Source of the DNA: Dichetophora obliterata
Taxonomy: Eukaryota; Arthropoda; Insecta; Diptera; Sciomyzidae
Direction: 5' to 3'
DNA length: 64,000 nucleotides
Assembly: GCA_963920525.1 (NCBI GenBank)
Contig: OY986435.1
Span: 102,361,115-102,425,114 of the forward strand
In this document: piece by piece, positions 43,637 to 54,879 of the stretch
Layout: the number at the start of each line of letters is the position of its first letter
How positions within the stretch are numbered: the first letter of the stretch is position 1
Translations under genes and position numbers: made by a program
Notes under the pieces: generated by a model
What the model saw: only the letters and a program-made list of their open reading frames with translations
Told to the model about the DNA's origin: nothing
Database searches by the model: none

Positions 43637-44952
43637 ATGCGAGTAGACGAAGGCGAAAATGAATTCGCAAGTTATATGCTCAAAGTTGGCAATGACACGC
43701 TACCTAATGATAGTACCGGACAATCAATTCTTGACCATCGTCTTTTAGGCCAAGGGTTGCCAATGGATTTCATATATTCACCTTCAAAACGATATTAACA
43801 GTGCTGCCATACAAGAAAAAGCTATTCTTGCACCAACAAACGAAGATTGCTCTCAAATCAATTTATTAGTACTGGAACGATTATCCACTTTAGAAGTTTT
43901 ATATAAAAGCATTGACAGAATGGTTTCCGATGAAGTGGACGCACTAATTAACTTTTGAACTCAATTTCTGCACAGCATTGAAGTAAGTGGTCTTCCAAAA
44001 CAACCTGAGGCTGAAAAAAGATTAAATTTTCATCCTTATGAGGAATCTAAACACAGGGAAAGGGCTTATCAATGGAACCCTACTGCAGATTATCAATTTG
44101 TACAAAAACACTCTCGACTGCAAGGTTTTAACCGCAAAATTAAACTCAGCCCTTTTAGTAACATATTTTCCATTTAAAATTAAACGATTTCAATTTCCAG
44201 TCTCTTTATCATTTGCCATGACTATAATACTTTATTCTCTATCCCCAACGAGAGAGCCAACGAGCGATGCTTACTCGAACGATGTTGTACATAGTTGAGA
44301 CTCTGCATCTCGAACGATACTATTCCGCAGCCCTTACGACAAGCTTACTTTTCATACGTTAATCAAAACAATTATAAGTAAAAAAATGCCAAATTGTTTA
44401 TTGCCAGGCCTAAATTTTGTAAGGTTTGTCTATTTTCTTTACAAATCTTCTAAACTTTCAGGCTTTTTTTATCGGTGGCATTGCTCATGCCCAGTTTGTT
44501 TTTTGATGAGCCTCCAGATTATTCACCAGCACTTCAAATTGAGTAGTTGTTGTTTTCTTTATCACTTAAATCATACAAAATTGTGCTTATCTGGATATGT
44601 TTAAAGATTTTACAATTTATTTACCTTTTTTTGAAGAAATATCCATTTTAAACACGAATTCTTTCAACGCATACTACACAACGATAGCCTAAGACTTTCC
44701 GTTTAATTTTGAATTTTCAATTCGTGATTTAATTGACAGTTCGATATACAGACTACACAAATATTGCTGTGTTACGGCATCGTTCGCCAGCTGAACAGCT
44801 GTTCTCGATGTTTGACTTTGTTCAAATTAGAAACTTCAAAAGCACGATCGAACAGTGTTATGTACGAAACGATTGTTCGAATAGAAATACAGAATGAAGC
44901 TATTAATAAGAGTCAGGGACAGTCATTAAAAAAAGTCGAGCCCGCTCTTTAA
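43637..44952 (+). pseudogene. Helitron helicase (RepHel) C-terminal part, split by an insertion
   Basis: Rolling-circle transposon helicase of the PIF1-like SF1B group. Conserved blocks appear in order: GENEFASYMLKVGN (43,650), KAILAPTNEDCSQINLLVL (about 43,830), FLHSIEVSGLP (about 43,970), MRNLNTGKGLINGTLLQI (44,038), KIKRFQFPVSLSFAMTI (44,180-44,228). After a 670-bp insertion comes INKSQGQSLKKV (about 44,902). The junction FAMTI/INKSQGQ is one continuous helicase motif in intact Helitrons. At least two frameshifts and a stop are present; the Rep domain and the ATPase Walker part are missing. The ancient Helitron may have donated the R repeats on its right, but that is a guess. Confidence 0.8.
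44230..44899. mobile_element. 670-bp insertion in the Helitron helicase
   Basis: The boundaries follow from the helicase frame: the motif is interrupted after CTATAATA (44,222-44,229) and resumes in CTATTAATA (44,900-44,908), an approximate 8-9 bp target duplication. The ends CTTTATTCTCTAT and, inverted, CTTCATTCTGTAT agree at 11 of 13 positions. CGAACGAT words lie near both ends. hAT-like size of the duplication; no coding capacity. Confidence 0.55.
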
Positions 44953-45104
44953 AATTTTTATTGAAGAAAGGATAACAGTTTACACAGAAATATGTTAACA
45001 AAAAGTAATACTGCCCTAATAAATACCACTAAAAAATAAAACTAGTTATGTTTTATTTTGGCGTTTTAACGCCACACGGGCTTACTAGTAATCTTTAATA
45101 CGGG

Positions 45105-45250
45105 AAAAATAAATAATTCATATTTTTCCGAAATATATATTTCCATTTACTATACATAACTTTGAATTGCATTCAAGTTTAACAAACATAAAAATGAACA
45201 AGAACAACAAATTGATCACTAAAAATACCAAACGAAAAATGATTACATGA
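45105..45250. repeat. Local direct repeat (with 46,155-46,250)
   Basis: ATAATTCATATTTTTCCGAA and ATCACTAAAAATA(C/T)CAAAC recur at 46,155-46,250, so the R-repeat copy at 45,495 is bracketed by a direct duplication. Confidence 0.5.
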
Positions 45251-45279
45251 TTTTAATTGCAAGCTTTTGAAATCAAGTT

Positions 45280-46005
45280 TGAAGAAGGCAACAATAACAG
45301 CAACAACTCTGTATAGAGTCAATCACACAGCAGACAAGACAGATCTGTTTCGGAACTAAACTCGCTCTTCAGTAGTCTTGAGTGATTAAGCTGTGACCAA
45401 CCCACTTAGTCTTACACAATTTGAAACTTGTGTGAACAAATTCGTAAGAATTTTAATGTTCTAATCGGCCATTTAATAATATTACATTAGGCATTTTGAC
45501 GTAGAATTACAGTTTGTATGGGGGTCATTTTCGCAAAGTTTTTCAATCACATTTAAGGATTATAGTTGACACTTTGCGGTAAACCTACAGCCTTTAGTAT
45601 TCATCGTACAAAGAAAAAAATTAACTTTGGCTTTTCTCACTTCTTTATTAAAGTCACAAAATAGCAAAATCTAAAAAGAACTTCATACATTCGTATGAGA
45701 AAAGTTACACACAAACTGCTTAGGCTGTTTTTATGGTTGTTGGTTTGGTTGTTGTTGTGGCTATTGGTTTGGTTCACAATCTTGTCGTTTGTTATTGTGA
45801 TGCATTTTTGTTGTTATTGTTGTTGTTATTAATATGTATGTAAAATGTATCTACATAAATATATGCACATCAGTTGCTTTTCTTTGTGTCGTGTGTTATT
45901 GGTTTTGTTTATTTTCAGCAAGATAAATACAATAGAGAGATGCGTGTAGCTACAGACCAGTATGTGTTCCTACTACGCAAGTTTGCGCATGCGTTACTAA
46001 GCATG
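45280..46005. repeat. Dispersed repeat R, copy 2
   Basis: See copy 1 at 37,286-38,530: same block order from TCAGTAGTCTTGAG (45,373) to TTTGCGCATGCGTT (45,998). The GTTGTT tract and the TTTATTTTCAGCAAGATAAA block are shared. Confidence 0.65.
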
Positions 46006-46630
46006 CGTTGTGCTTTGAAAACTCTATTTTTGAAATATAATAAATCGGAATTATTTAAAGTATGCACTATATTTTTCCATATTAAAAATCTATTTTGTTA
46101 GCTAAAATTTAAATTACTTTTAAAATATACATATAGAATATGCTTTTTATTACAGGAAAAAAAAATAATTCATATTTTTCCGAAATATTTAACCAGAACT
46201 ACAAATTCATCACTAAAAATATCAAACAAAAAATTATTATACAAAACAAATTTGTTTTTAAATAATTTTCATTTAAAAAATGAAATGCTTTAAAATAGTT
46301 TTAAAATATATAAATGGAAAAACCATAATTTATCTCTAAGGTGCTTATCAAAACTATACGACACTAAGCTAGTATGTTAATTACAGTAAGAAGAAAGTTT
46401 AAGCACAGAATGAGAGAACAAACTGTACTACTTTAAGCATCTCTTTATCAGGTCTAGTTATTGATTAAAAGAAGTACCGTTAGTTTTTATTGAAAAGCAC
46501 TCATTGCTGCTTAATTGCAATCTTAACAAAACTATACGACAGTCATTTAAAAGTTCATCAACAGAAAGGTCGCATCATTGTCCGTCTGCATACAAGCTTC
46601 AATTGTGACTCTAAGTACTTATTTATTGAA

Positions 46631-47370
46631 ATGCCGCGCGGGACTTTGCTATCCGAAGAAGGAAGGGGTAAGATTGTAGCATATAATGACTAGGGGCTAA
46701 ATTTTTCACAAATTTCGAAAAAAATTGGTCGTACACTGGTTGTGGAAAGATTGGTTGTATGCTTAAATGTGTTATTGCCTCCTTTTTAAAAAACCCACCA
46801 AATTACGGCAAAAAATACAAAATAGGTCGTAAAGCTATGCTATCGGAGCGTGATAAGCGATTGATTATAAAGAAAGTCAGCAATTCAACCATATCTTGTG
46901 CCCAACTTGCAAGCAAATGCAAACAACCAGTATCGAAAATTACGGTTTCGCGAGTCTTAAACAGTTCTGATACAAATATTAGATGCATAATGAAGAAAGC
47001 TCCTACATAACTTGCCCACCATAAGACGGCACGGCTGCAATTTGCATCAAATAATTTGGATACCAACTGGGACTCGGTATATAATAAAAGTTATTCTCCT
47101 AACACGTACCATTCTAACCATTTTTTTTGCAAAAGGTCATCTTTTCAGACGAAAAGAAGTTTAATTTGGATGGCCCAGATGGATACCGATACTACTGCAG
47201 GGATTTAAGAAAGGATACGTCACAAGATAATGCGAGCATCCACACAAGTCGTCAAACAAGGGCGTTTTCGGAATCGTGTTCCATTGACCTAATGGACTGG
47301 CCAGCGTGCTCACCTGACCTAAATCCCATTGAGAACGTTTGGGGGATACTGGCTTCATATAAATACAGTA
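46631..47370 (+). pseudogene. Tc3-like transposase, internally deleted
   Basis: Tc1/mariner-superfamily DDE transposase. It starts at MPRGTLLSEEGRGKI (ATG 46,631) and continues after a TAG as LNFSQISKKIGRT. It then runs in another frame through NPPNYGKKYKIGRKAMLSER and LASKCKQPVSK (paired-type HTH). The catalytic part has VIFSDEKKFNLDGPDGYRYY (first Asp), QDNASIHTS (second Asp) and WPACSPDLNPIENVWG; 34 residues separate the second Asp from the Glu, i.e. DD34E. About 80 residues between DLRKD and SQDNAS are deleted. At least one stop and two frameshifts exist. The end is lost where a different repeat begins at 47,372. The motif AAAACTATACGACA at 46,348 and 46,527 may be subterminal. Confidence 0.85.
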
Positions 47371-47371
47371 G

Positions 47372-47450
47372 AATTTCTTTTTATCTCTATAACTGTATAA
47401 AAAGGAATTCTACGTCTATACTTACGATACTATCGAAATGGTCTATTTTT
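47372..47450. repeat. Repeat S, copy 1 (inverted copy at 62,133-62,195)
   Basis: GTATAAAAAGGAATTCTACG followed by TCTATACTTACGATACTATC is found inverted at 62,133-62,195. It sits exactly where the Tc3-like gene breaks off, so it may be the insertion that truncated it. Confidence 0.55.
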
Positions 47451-47574
47451 AGACCATCTTTGACAAATGTGTCAAATTTAATACTATTATATGTAGTGGT
47501 TTAACTTTTAGCGCATGTTTTCGTGAACAACAAAGAAGTTTTCGATTTTTGCAATGTGTGATCTAGTTGGTCAA

Positions 47575-47800
47575 AGATAATGCATTTATTTTGCTTGCGG
47601 AATGAAATTTCTGTGGATTTCGTTGACAAAGATCTAACAAGAACATGAGTGTTTGAGTGGTACAAGATGTTCAAAGAGGGACGGTAAGGTTTCGAAGATA
47701 AATATTATCTAAATGAGCAAATCTTAGACGGATAAGCAGCACGTCAAAGAAATTAAGAAATCAATGCAAAGATTTAGAAGAGCACTTTTGTTTTGAAAAA
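47575..47800 (+). pseudogene. Mariner transposase N-terminal remnant (third mariner lineage)
   Basis: LRNEISVDF, then a stop and VFEWYKMFKEGR, followed in another frame by TDKQHVKEIKKSMQRFRRA, match the DNA-binding region of a mariner transposase (FEWYK-X-FKEGRE ... KEIKK). There are several stops and no catalytic domain. The wording differs from the rosa copy (2.7 kb) and the 21.5-kb remnant, so three mariner lineages have left traces in this window. Confidence 0.6.
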
Positions 47801-48147
47801 CATTGCACACATTTCAACTCTTTAAAAATAAAATCGTTTTAAAATAAAATATGCACTACGATCCTTCAACAAATATTTAAACAAATTCAAAGGATATCTG
47901 GCAAGGACTTAAATGTGCCGTTGCTGCTACGAACAAAAGTGCTCAACCATTATTTCACCTCAAAGCATTTTAATCTTGGAATATGTTTATTATAGATTCT
48001 AATATATAAATAAATAAGTAAATTAATATATAAAATAATAACCAATATTTCTGTACACTCAACCCAGATTCCCAGATTTAGACTTTTGACAGTATTCCAC
48101 GAAATAAGTGATACTTTTAAACCGTTAACTCTAAATAACTCACTTAC

Positions 48148-49010
48148 CGTACTATCATTTTCCACTAAACAGAGAAAAACGACATCCTCTCTCAACAGCC
48201 GAATAGCGGCATGCAGCGGATATTTTGTCTTGCTTTTTAACATTTTAAACAAAAGTGGGCCCGACATATGCTCGAAGTCTTGTGGTGTCAAATCATCCCA
48301 ATGCGTTGATATTAGTCCGGAACAATATTCGAGCAGACTTGCTGCTTCCACTTCCTCCGCAACACAATAGAAACGCACACATGAGCGCACTCCTACAGAT
48401 GAAACTAAAGCTCGCTCACATAGTCCCAACAAACCAGGCAACTTAAATTTATGGGAAGCCCGTAGAAGCCCCAGCGCTAGCCTGTCGTGTTGCAAATCAA
48501 CTACATCTGTATAAATCCAACGTAATAGCGCCATGCCAATATCCTCATCCATCCCACTCCAATTAAGTTCATTTGTATCGGCTAACACTTCCTCCCGCCA
48601 TTCTTCTGAACGAGCATTGAGCACAAACTTGTGAGCAGGCATTGTCTTATCTTTAAATTTAATGGTTAGGTCGGAATATATGGCTCTGCCATAAAGTGAC
48701 GCCACCGTTATAACCAGTCGCGATATAAAACTGCTGAATTCGCCTAGTTCGCTGTCGGACGATGTGGCCACTACTTTATTATATTTTCGTTCCAATTCAG
48801 CATATCCCCTCTGGAGCTTGGTATACTCTTCCTTAAGCAATTTCAGGTGCCTCTCCAGCTTAAATGACGTTGCGGCATCATTGGATTCTGCAATTAAAAA
48901 TTACTTCATAAAGTATACTACATACAACGCCCCCTTGACTAAATATTTTCCACTTCTAGCATAGCATTTATAATTGTATCTCAGAGAAGCATTGACAAAA
49001 ATTTACCCAT
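48148..49010 (-). CDS. Ankfy1: Rabankyrin-5 (ANKFY1) orthologue, first two coding exons
   Basis: Endosomal Rab5 effector, normally BTB + about 20 ankyrin repeats + FYVE. Exon 1 supplies only ATGG (49,007-49,010) before a GTAAAT donor. A 119-base intron (48,888-49,006, acceptor TTGCAG) joins exon 2 (48,148-48,887), which closes at a consensus GTAAGT donor. The joined 744 bases are exactly 248 codons beginning MESNDAATS, which fixes the start. Domains: coiled coil about residues 10-45; FISRL linker; BTB about 65-165 (YSDLTIKFKDK, AHKFVLNARS, LRWIYTD); a BACK-like helical part (VRFYCVAEEVEAASLLEYCS, HWDDL); and the first ankyrin helices (YPLHAAIRLLREDVVFLCLV). The order follows the animal family closely. 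No further exon was found to the left, so intron 2 is probably very long. No lesions; likely a live gene. Confidence 0.9.
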
Positions 49011-49585
49011 TGCAAATGTAGGTTTTCAATTTAGTTGCAGTTTTAGTAAAAATATGATTATTTATTTTCGTTTTTTATTTGCCGAGTTGAGTGCACAATT
49101 GTTACTGACAAATATGTCAAAATGCTGTCAATTTTAAATATCTTTAGACATGCCAACTTAGCACTCTTCTGATAAAATGTTTTTGTATCCAAAGTATACT
49201 GCTCACGACAAAGAGCCTGTTCTCACGAGCCTTACGATAGGCGGCGCATCGGATTAATTTTGACGTATACAGATAAGGTGACAAGTTACGTGGAAGCATT
49301 TTCAAAAATTTTTAAAATTTTGCGATTAGTTTTGACGTCTGCTACTATGAAGTTTAATTGTTTGTAATTTTCCTCTTGGTTCTCTTATATTTTCTTCTAG
49401 GTTTTGGCGCAAATTAATTTTGTTTTGCCTTGGTTGGGTCTTCACTTTTACTCATTTCTAATTTTTTTCGTTGCTGTTTAATTTATGACTTACAAAGTGA
49501 TGAATTTTCCGAAATTTAACAACAGATTTGATTGACTGTATAAATAACGCCATTACTCAGCCTATTTTAAGGCGAGTGGGAACAG
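49011..49585. promoter_or_regulatory. 5-prime flank and probable promoter side of the Rabankyrin-5 gene
   Basis: The stretch directly upstream (to the right) of the ATG should hold the 5-prime UTR and promoter of the minus-strand gene. No TATA box or initiator could be assigned with confidence. The nearest TE boundary is at 49,588. Confidence 0.3.
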
Positions 49586-49587
49586 TA

Positions 49588-50468
49588 GCTCGTTCTTGTA
49601 ACTCGAAACGATCGCAGTTACCGATCCATGTTACCGATTTGACGTCACTCTGACGTAATTGTCACCTACACTGTTTGTGTAATAATCTGAATCGATTTCT
49701 TTTCTATTCGTTTGTTCCAAATCGATTAGTTGTCACATGTTCCGATTTCACTTCAATAGAATCTTTACAAAAAGTGTTTGTGTAAGAAAAGTGAATCGAT
49801 AAAACTTCATGTTTTTCTCACTCACTCTGCGGCAAGTGAGAATTCTACCGATCTGTATAAATGACAGTAATGTTGTGTATATATAAAATAACAAGTACTC
49901 GCAATTAATATTCTAAAACGGGTACTTTCGCTTAAGTTAAATTTTTTATTGTAATACTCTGATTTTACTATTGTTTTTGTTTTAAAACGTTTTAACTTTC
50001 AAGGTAATGCGATTTAAAAAGAATGCTCATTTACATAAAAGAAGAAAATTTAAGAAACAAAATATTTGTTAGAGCAATGCAAAAGAACCCGGTTGCAAAT
50101 ATTTGCTAAGCTTATATTACACATCACTTATTGTCAAATTATTTACATTCATAATAGTTGATTATTTCCGCAAACATTATAACACATATAAATAATCAAA
50201 TAATCACTTTTTAATAAAAAGATCATCACCTTTTTTTTATAAAATTTTAGAGCACATAAAATAAAATAAATGCAAGTAGACAGCTGCTTACCATTTAATT
50301 CAATTTCGCAACGTTTCTTCTCGATTTGTGTTCTTTTTCATCACGGACCAAATTTTTACCGATTTCAACGTACACAAACATTAGTTGTCACGAAATCGGT
50401 AACTAGGGATCGATAACGCGTGACGTCACACAAATCGGTAACTTGCCGATTTTGTTACAGGAACGAGC
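49588..50468. mobile_element. TIR element with GCTCGTTC ends and TTACCGAT subterminal repeats
   Basis: GCTCGTTC(T/C)TGTAAC is inverted at both ends and flanked by TA (49,586-49,587; 50,469-50,470). AGTTACCGAT(C/T) occurs several times just inside each end, together with TGACGTCAC. 881 bp, no transposase; TA target suggests the Tc1/mariner superfamily. Confidence 0.7.
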
Positions 50469-50524
50469 TACAGGGCTGAAGACAGACATTTTATGGTGGC
50501 AACACGAAGCATGTTGCTGTCAAT

Positions 50525-50774
50525 GGGGGTATTCACGATTCAGTGCACTTGCTAGTGCAGTTGAGAACTTTAGGACTTGTGTAGTTGTGCAGTAAGGCTT
50601 TCGTGAACACACTACATCACTATTTAAAAGCTGTAAAAATTTATGCTCAAGTTTTCAAGTTTAGGCCATAGCAGAAAAGCACTTGTTCAGATTTTTGAAG
50701 TACGTGTATTTTGTTTTTGTAAAGTTCACAAGTCCTCAACTGCACAGGCAAGTAAACTGAATCGTGAATAACCC
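50525..50774. mobile_element. MITE with GGTATTCACG termini, copy 2
   Basis: GGGGGTATTCACGATTCAGT at the left and ACTGAATCGTGAATAACCC at the right. Interior GTGCACTTGC(C/T)AGTGCAG and CTCAACTG are shared with the copy at 1,144-1,348. Confidence 0.75.
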
Positions 50775-52083
50775 TAATATTCATTTATTTGTTGTGTGAA
50801 ATTTCTGACAGATATTTTGTTACGTGGAGTTCCTTTGGCAACGTTTCTCAGAAAGACACTAAGAGTTGAATTGGGAAATTTCATTCGGTCTGTCTATTTT
50901 CACTTCGAAATAAAAAGGTACTAGCTATAATTAAATTAAATTGGAACAGAGTACTACTCTAACGAACATGCTATGAAAATTTACATAGCAATTACAATTT
51001 AAATATGGGAACGTGGCTTAGTTTTGTTTTTGACAAGCAGTATTTCAATTAAATTGTACAATTTAAAAAAATTAAAAATGCATTTACTTTAATGGATCTA
51101 AAATTTATGTAATGTTTAAAATAATTTTGTGATGGGAATTTATTTTTAATACAATTACACTACTTACTTGTTTTTTATTCAGTGTGGATTCGTGAAAGCG
51201 CTTAGCGTAAACGTATAGCTATACGCTTTCTGTATATATACGTAGTTCATTGAAATCCATTATTATAAATACAATTGTGGCTACGGACGTGTGACGTATA
51301 AGTTCCACTAACGTGTAGAATTATTGATGACGTGTTAAATACAATGTGGCTATGTTCACACAACAATAAAATGAATTAGTTAATCTCTTTTTTGTTATTT
51401 TTTACTCTATTTGACTGATTGATTCAGGTCTTGAGCGTTTTCAAAATTTTGGTTATGTTCGAAGTAAAGCTCTGCAAAGAACCATCCAAGTACACCAGTT
51501 GTGTGTTGTTATTTTGTATTATATCTACTTGTATCTGTTTCGCTCTCTAAGCATTGAGTATGCATGGAATATTTCTCTTTTAGATAATGATTGAATAGGT
51601 ATGAGAGAGTGAAATTACCAAGTATCAAAAATACTAGTTTGAGCACATACAGAACAAACAGATATATCGATAATTCTGTTATCTTTATTTGGAACATCTG
51701 GAGTATGTGACGTATAAAGAATAAAGAGTGAAATAAACAACAAAAAAGAAACAGTTTATATAAGAACAATGCATTTAAGTACTTTTTATGTTTTAAATTT
51801 GCCAAAATTACGAAATACGTCCATTCACAGAAAGACATTCTCCCAGGCCTGTAGCCAGGGTGGGGAAAGGGGGGCAATGCCCTATACTACCTGCGTTTGC
51901 CACCCCTGGCCAAATCAGACAATGAAAAACTTTAAATGAATAATTAATATGCATTTTGTAGATGTATTTGTTTATTGCTTTAAAATTAGTTTTGTTTAAA
52001 ATAACAAAAAATATACACATTCACCTTATTCATGACTTGAATATACAAAATGAAATTTGTTTAACAAAACATTTCAGACAAAT
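50775..52083. other. Unassigned spacer
   Basis: A G-rich segment at 51,842-51,885 (AGGCCTGTAGCCAGGGTGGG) resembles the end of a DNA element, but no partner was found. The 122-codon minus frame at 51,509-51,877 runs through it and is low-complexity hydrophobic; not supported as a gene. Confidence 0.4.
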
Positions 52084-52085
52084 TA

Positions 52086-52716
52086 GCTGCGTTCCATTCG
52101 CTTCAAAATAATCCAGATTATTTTTTTTTACATGCAAAGCAAAAACAAAAATAATAATCCTTTAACAAATTGGATTATTTTTGCTATCCATATAAAATTG
52201 TGATATAGCCTTTATAAAATTTTAAACACAGGTGTCGCACCTGTATATTTCTCTGAGCTGTCATTTATTTTTTTTTTAATATTCTGTTTGTTTGATACAA
52301 TGACTATAAGGTAGCTATGACAGCTACCTATTTTCTCACGAGCTGCGACCATCGAATGTTAAACAAAAGAAAACAAAACAAACCGCGTGTATCACACACA
52401 TTGGACGCATTCAGCGGAGCCAACAATTGCACTTAAACTTTTTATATAGTTGCTTAATATTAATAACTAAATTAAATAATTTACACTTTTTCTGACGTTT
52501 AGAGCAAAACACATTCATTCAGGTATCGCTACAATAACAGTTCACAACAGTTTTGAACGACACACGTTCTCATGACACCTAATAGCTATTGTATCATGAT
52601 TGCTTGGTTGAATTTAATTTTGACTGCAACGCTAATGCCCTCTACGAGTCGTTTTTCTTGTCGTTCCTTTGAGAAAATTTGTTATCGCGATTATAATAAG
52701 GCGAAAGGAACGCAGC
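52086..52716. mobile_element. 631-bp TIR element with GCTGCGTTCC ends
   Basis: GCTGCGTTCCATTCGCTT at the left is inverted as AAGGCGAAAGGAACGCAGC at the right. TA flanks both ends (52,084-52,085; 52,717-52,718). It contains a small perfect hairpin AGGTAGCTATGACAGCTACCT-like at 52,310-52,332. No gene. Confidence 0.65.
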
Positions 52717-52718
52717 TA

Positions 52719-53475
52719 TTGTTTCAATTTTACAAATTTCTACTGGGTCGCCAACATTTGCTACCAAAAAATAAGATTTAAATTTTAATAATTTTTTGAC
52801 CCGAATCCATAGGAACTTTCTAGAAATGAAAAGCACGTTGTGCACCGATTTGATGCAGATACAAAAAGAATATATAATTCATTGAAATGTTTTTAATTTT
52901 TAAATTTTTTTATGCATGATGAATGTTTATTAATTTTAAAATAAAAAAAACCGCAAGTCTTAAGTTTAGCAAAAATTTAAAGAAGCAAAAGATTTAAATC
53001 AAAACATGCTTCTTTGTTCTTAATATATAAATCTGAATAAAAAAATTTGCATCAATATGATGCAAACGACGGATGCGTGTTAATTCAATTTTTTTATTTG
53101 TTTTACTTAAAAAAAGTTTATACATATGTTAATATGTAATGTATTCATTTCACACGTTAAAAAATTGTTTTTTTTTTATTTAAATGAAAAAACAAAAAAA
53201 ATTTCCCCCAATATCTCTGTCTTCTTGGTCTGCCTACAGGCCTGCTCTCACCATTACTTTTTTTTAGTAAAATAGAAAAACACAACATCAATACAAAGAG
53301 AACGATCTGGAATATCCATATTGAATGGATATATCCATTTAAAAAAGAGTTAAAACAGATACTCCACTTAGTGGAACAGATAAAGAGAAAAAAGCTTACA
53401 CTACAATGAGAGCCAGAGAAAGAGATGATAAGCTCTCTGCTCATTCCAAAGCATATAAGCATATGTTCAGTTCTA
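52719..53475. other. Unassigned AT-rich spacer
   Basis: Nothing supported up to the P-like element; frames here are short and low in complexity. Confidence 0.45.
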
Positions 53476-53505
53476 CTCCTTGCAGAGACTATAAATACTT
53501 ATAGA

Positions 53506-53974
53506 CCATGGCAGAATAACCAGGTAGGCTCACTGGAAACATGCTCTCTACGACAAATAAAACAATAACAAATGCGTAGCTATAATGTCAAAATATATTT
53601 TGTCAATTCAAAGCAGCCGTACATAGCGACACAAACAAATTGGTTACTGAACATTCTAACTAGTAGTCAAATGAAAATTTTATTAAAAGTTAATTTTTAT
53701 TTGCTTTTTTTACAGCCAAAATACAATTAATTCTGTATTATAACTCTAAACACAGCTTATTTTATTAAATTTGTAATGATTTTAATAATATTTCTTATAT
53801 TTTCACACAAAAAATCTGGGTACTCGCTTTATTTATACGGTTACGAGTAAATTATACATCCATATGGCTGAACGAATAAAAATAAATTGTCAATAGTGAC
53901 ATTATAGCTACGCCATTGTTTGGTTCTCTCGTTTTTTGCTCTCCGAATTGCATCTACCTGGTTATTCTGCCATG
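53506..53974. mobile_element. 469-bp hAT-type MITE inside the P-like element
   Basis: CATGGCAGAATAACCAGGTA is inverted perfectly at both ends. The octamer CTTATAGA flanks it (53,498-53,505; 53,975-53,982). The interior has an inverted pair TGCGTAGCTATAATGTCA. No coding capacity. Confidence 0.85.
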
Positions 53975-53987
53975 CTTATAGACATTG

Positions 53988-54879
53988 CAGAGACTATAAA
54001 TACTTATAGACATTGCATATGAAAGCTCCGGTACGAAATGAAAAATTTGCCCGTAACAAGACAAGAGACCCGACGAGTAAATAACCTAGCGAGTAATCGC
54101 TTGCATGGATTTGTGTTGCTAGCACAACATGTATATGTTGCTTTAAGTTTTGTTTATGTTGCTAGAATTTATAAAAGAACAGCAATGATGCTGAAAACCA
54201 CTGCTCATACATATACTTTTTAGATTTCTGAGTAGAACAGCCTGACTTTGTCTACATTTTTTTTGCTTGATTTGTTGTTGCTGCATTGGACTTCTTTTTT
54301 TGTTACGCTAGGATTTTTTTGTTCACGTTTTGGAAGCATTTCGTTGATCGTCAGATATAAATGATATTTTTGTGATTTTGTCTATCTGAAGCAAAGTCGT
54401 TTTAGATAAATCGCTATATCTTTTTTATTTCTGATCGAATTCAAATGCTCCAAAGGACAAAACTTTAGAAAATTTATCAATCTTCTAAATGACATTAAAA
54501 TTTAATTTTAACAAAATTAAATCAATTATTTATTAATTATTCTTAGCTTTATCGGATTCGTTATTTGCTATTTTTACCTTTATCCATTCAAATAATATCA
54601 AAATTAAATTTTAAAAGAATTAATCAAATTATTTATTAACTATTTTAAATAGATTTAAAACAAAAACTGCAATAATAACTTTTAATTGAATTTTTTTTGT
54701 TAAGAAAAGACCATGCATTTTATTTTCTTGTTTTATTTATTTAGAATTAAATTATGATTTGGCTAATTTGTCTAATTTGACTAGTATTCTATTGCCACGC
54801 AGGACAATCGGCAGCTACACAAATTGCCTTGTGTTATTCTTGTTGCTTTGCCTATTTTGTAGCATCTTCAAATTGGAGG
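53988..54879. repeat. Left arm of the P-like element
   Basis: Inverted, near-identical copy of 57,660-58,551. Frames inside it (54,038-54,223; 54,759-54,956) recur inverted at 58,317-58,526 and 57,627-57,854 and are non-coding by-products. Confidence 0.9.

Noticed and set aside
34258..48147. Ankyrin or FYVE exons of Rabankyrin-5 on the minus strand
   Set aside because: Searched for in the minus-strand frames and not found; all long minus frames in this interval are transposon or shadow frames.
51509..51877. 122-codon minus frame with hydrophobic middle
   Set aside because: Low-complexity composition and overlap with a G-rich repeat edge; no splice signals or homology recognised.
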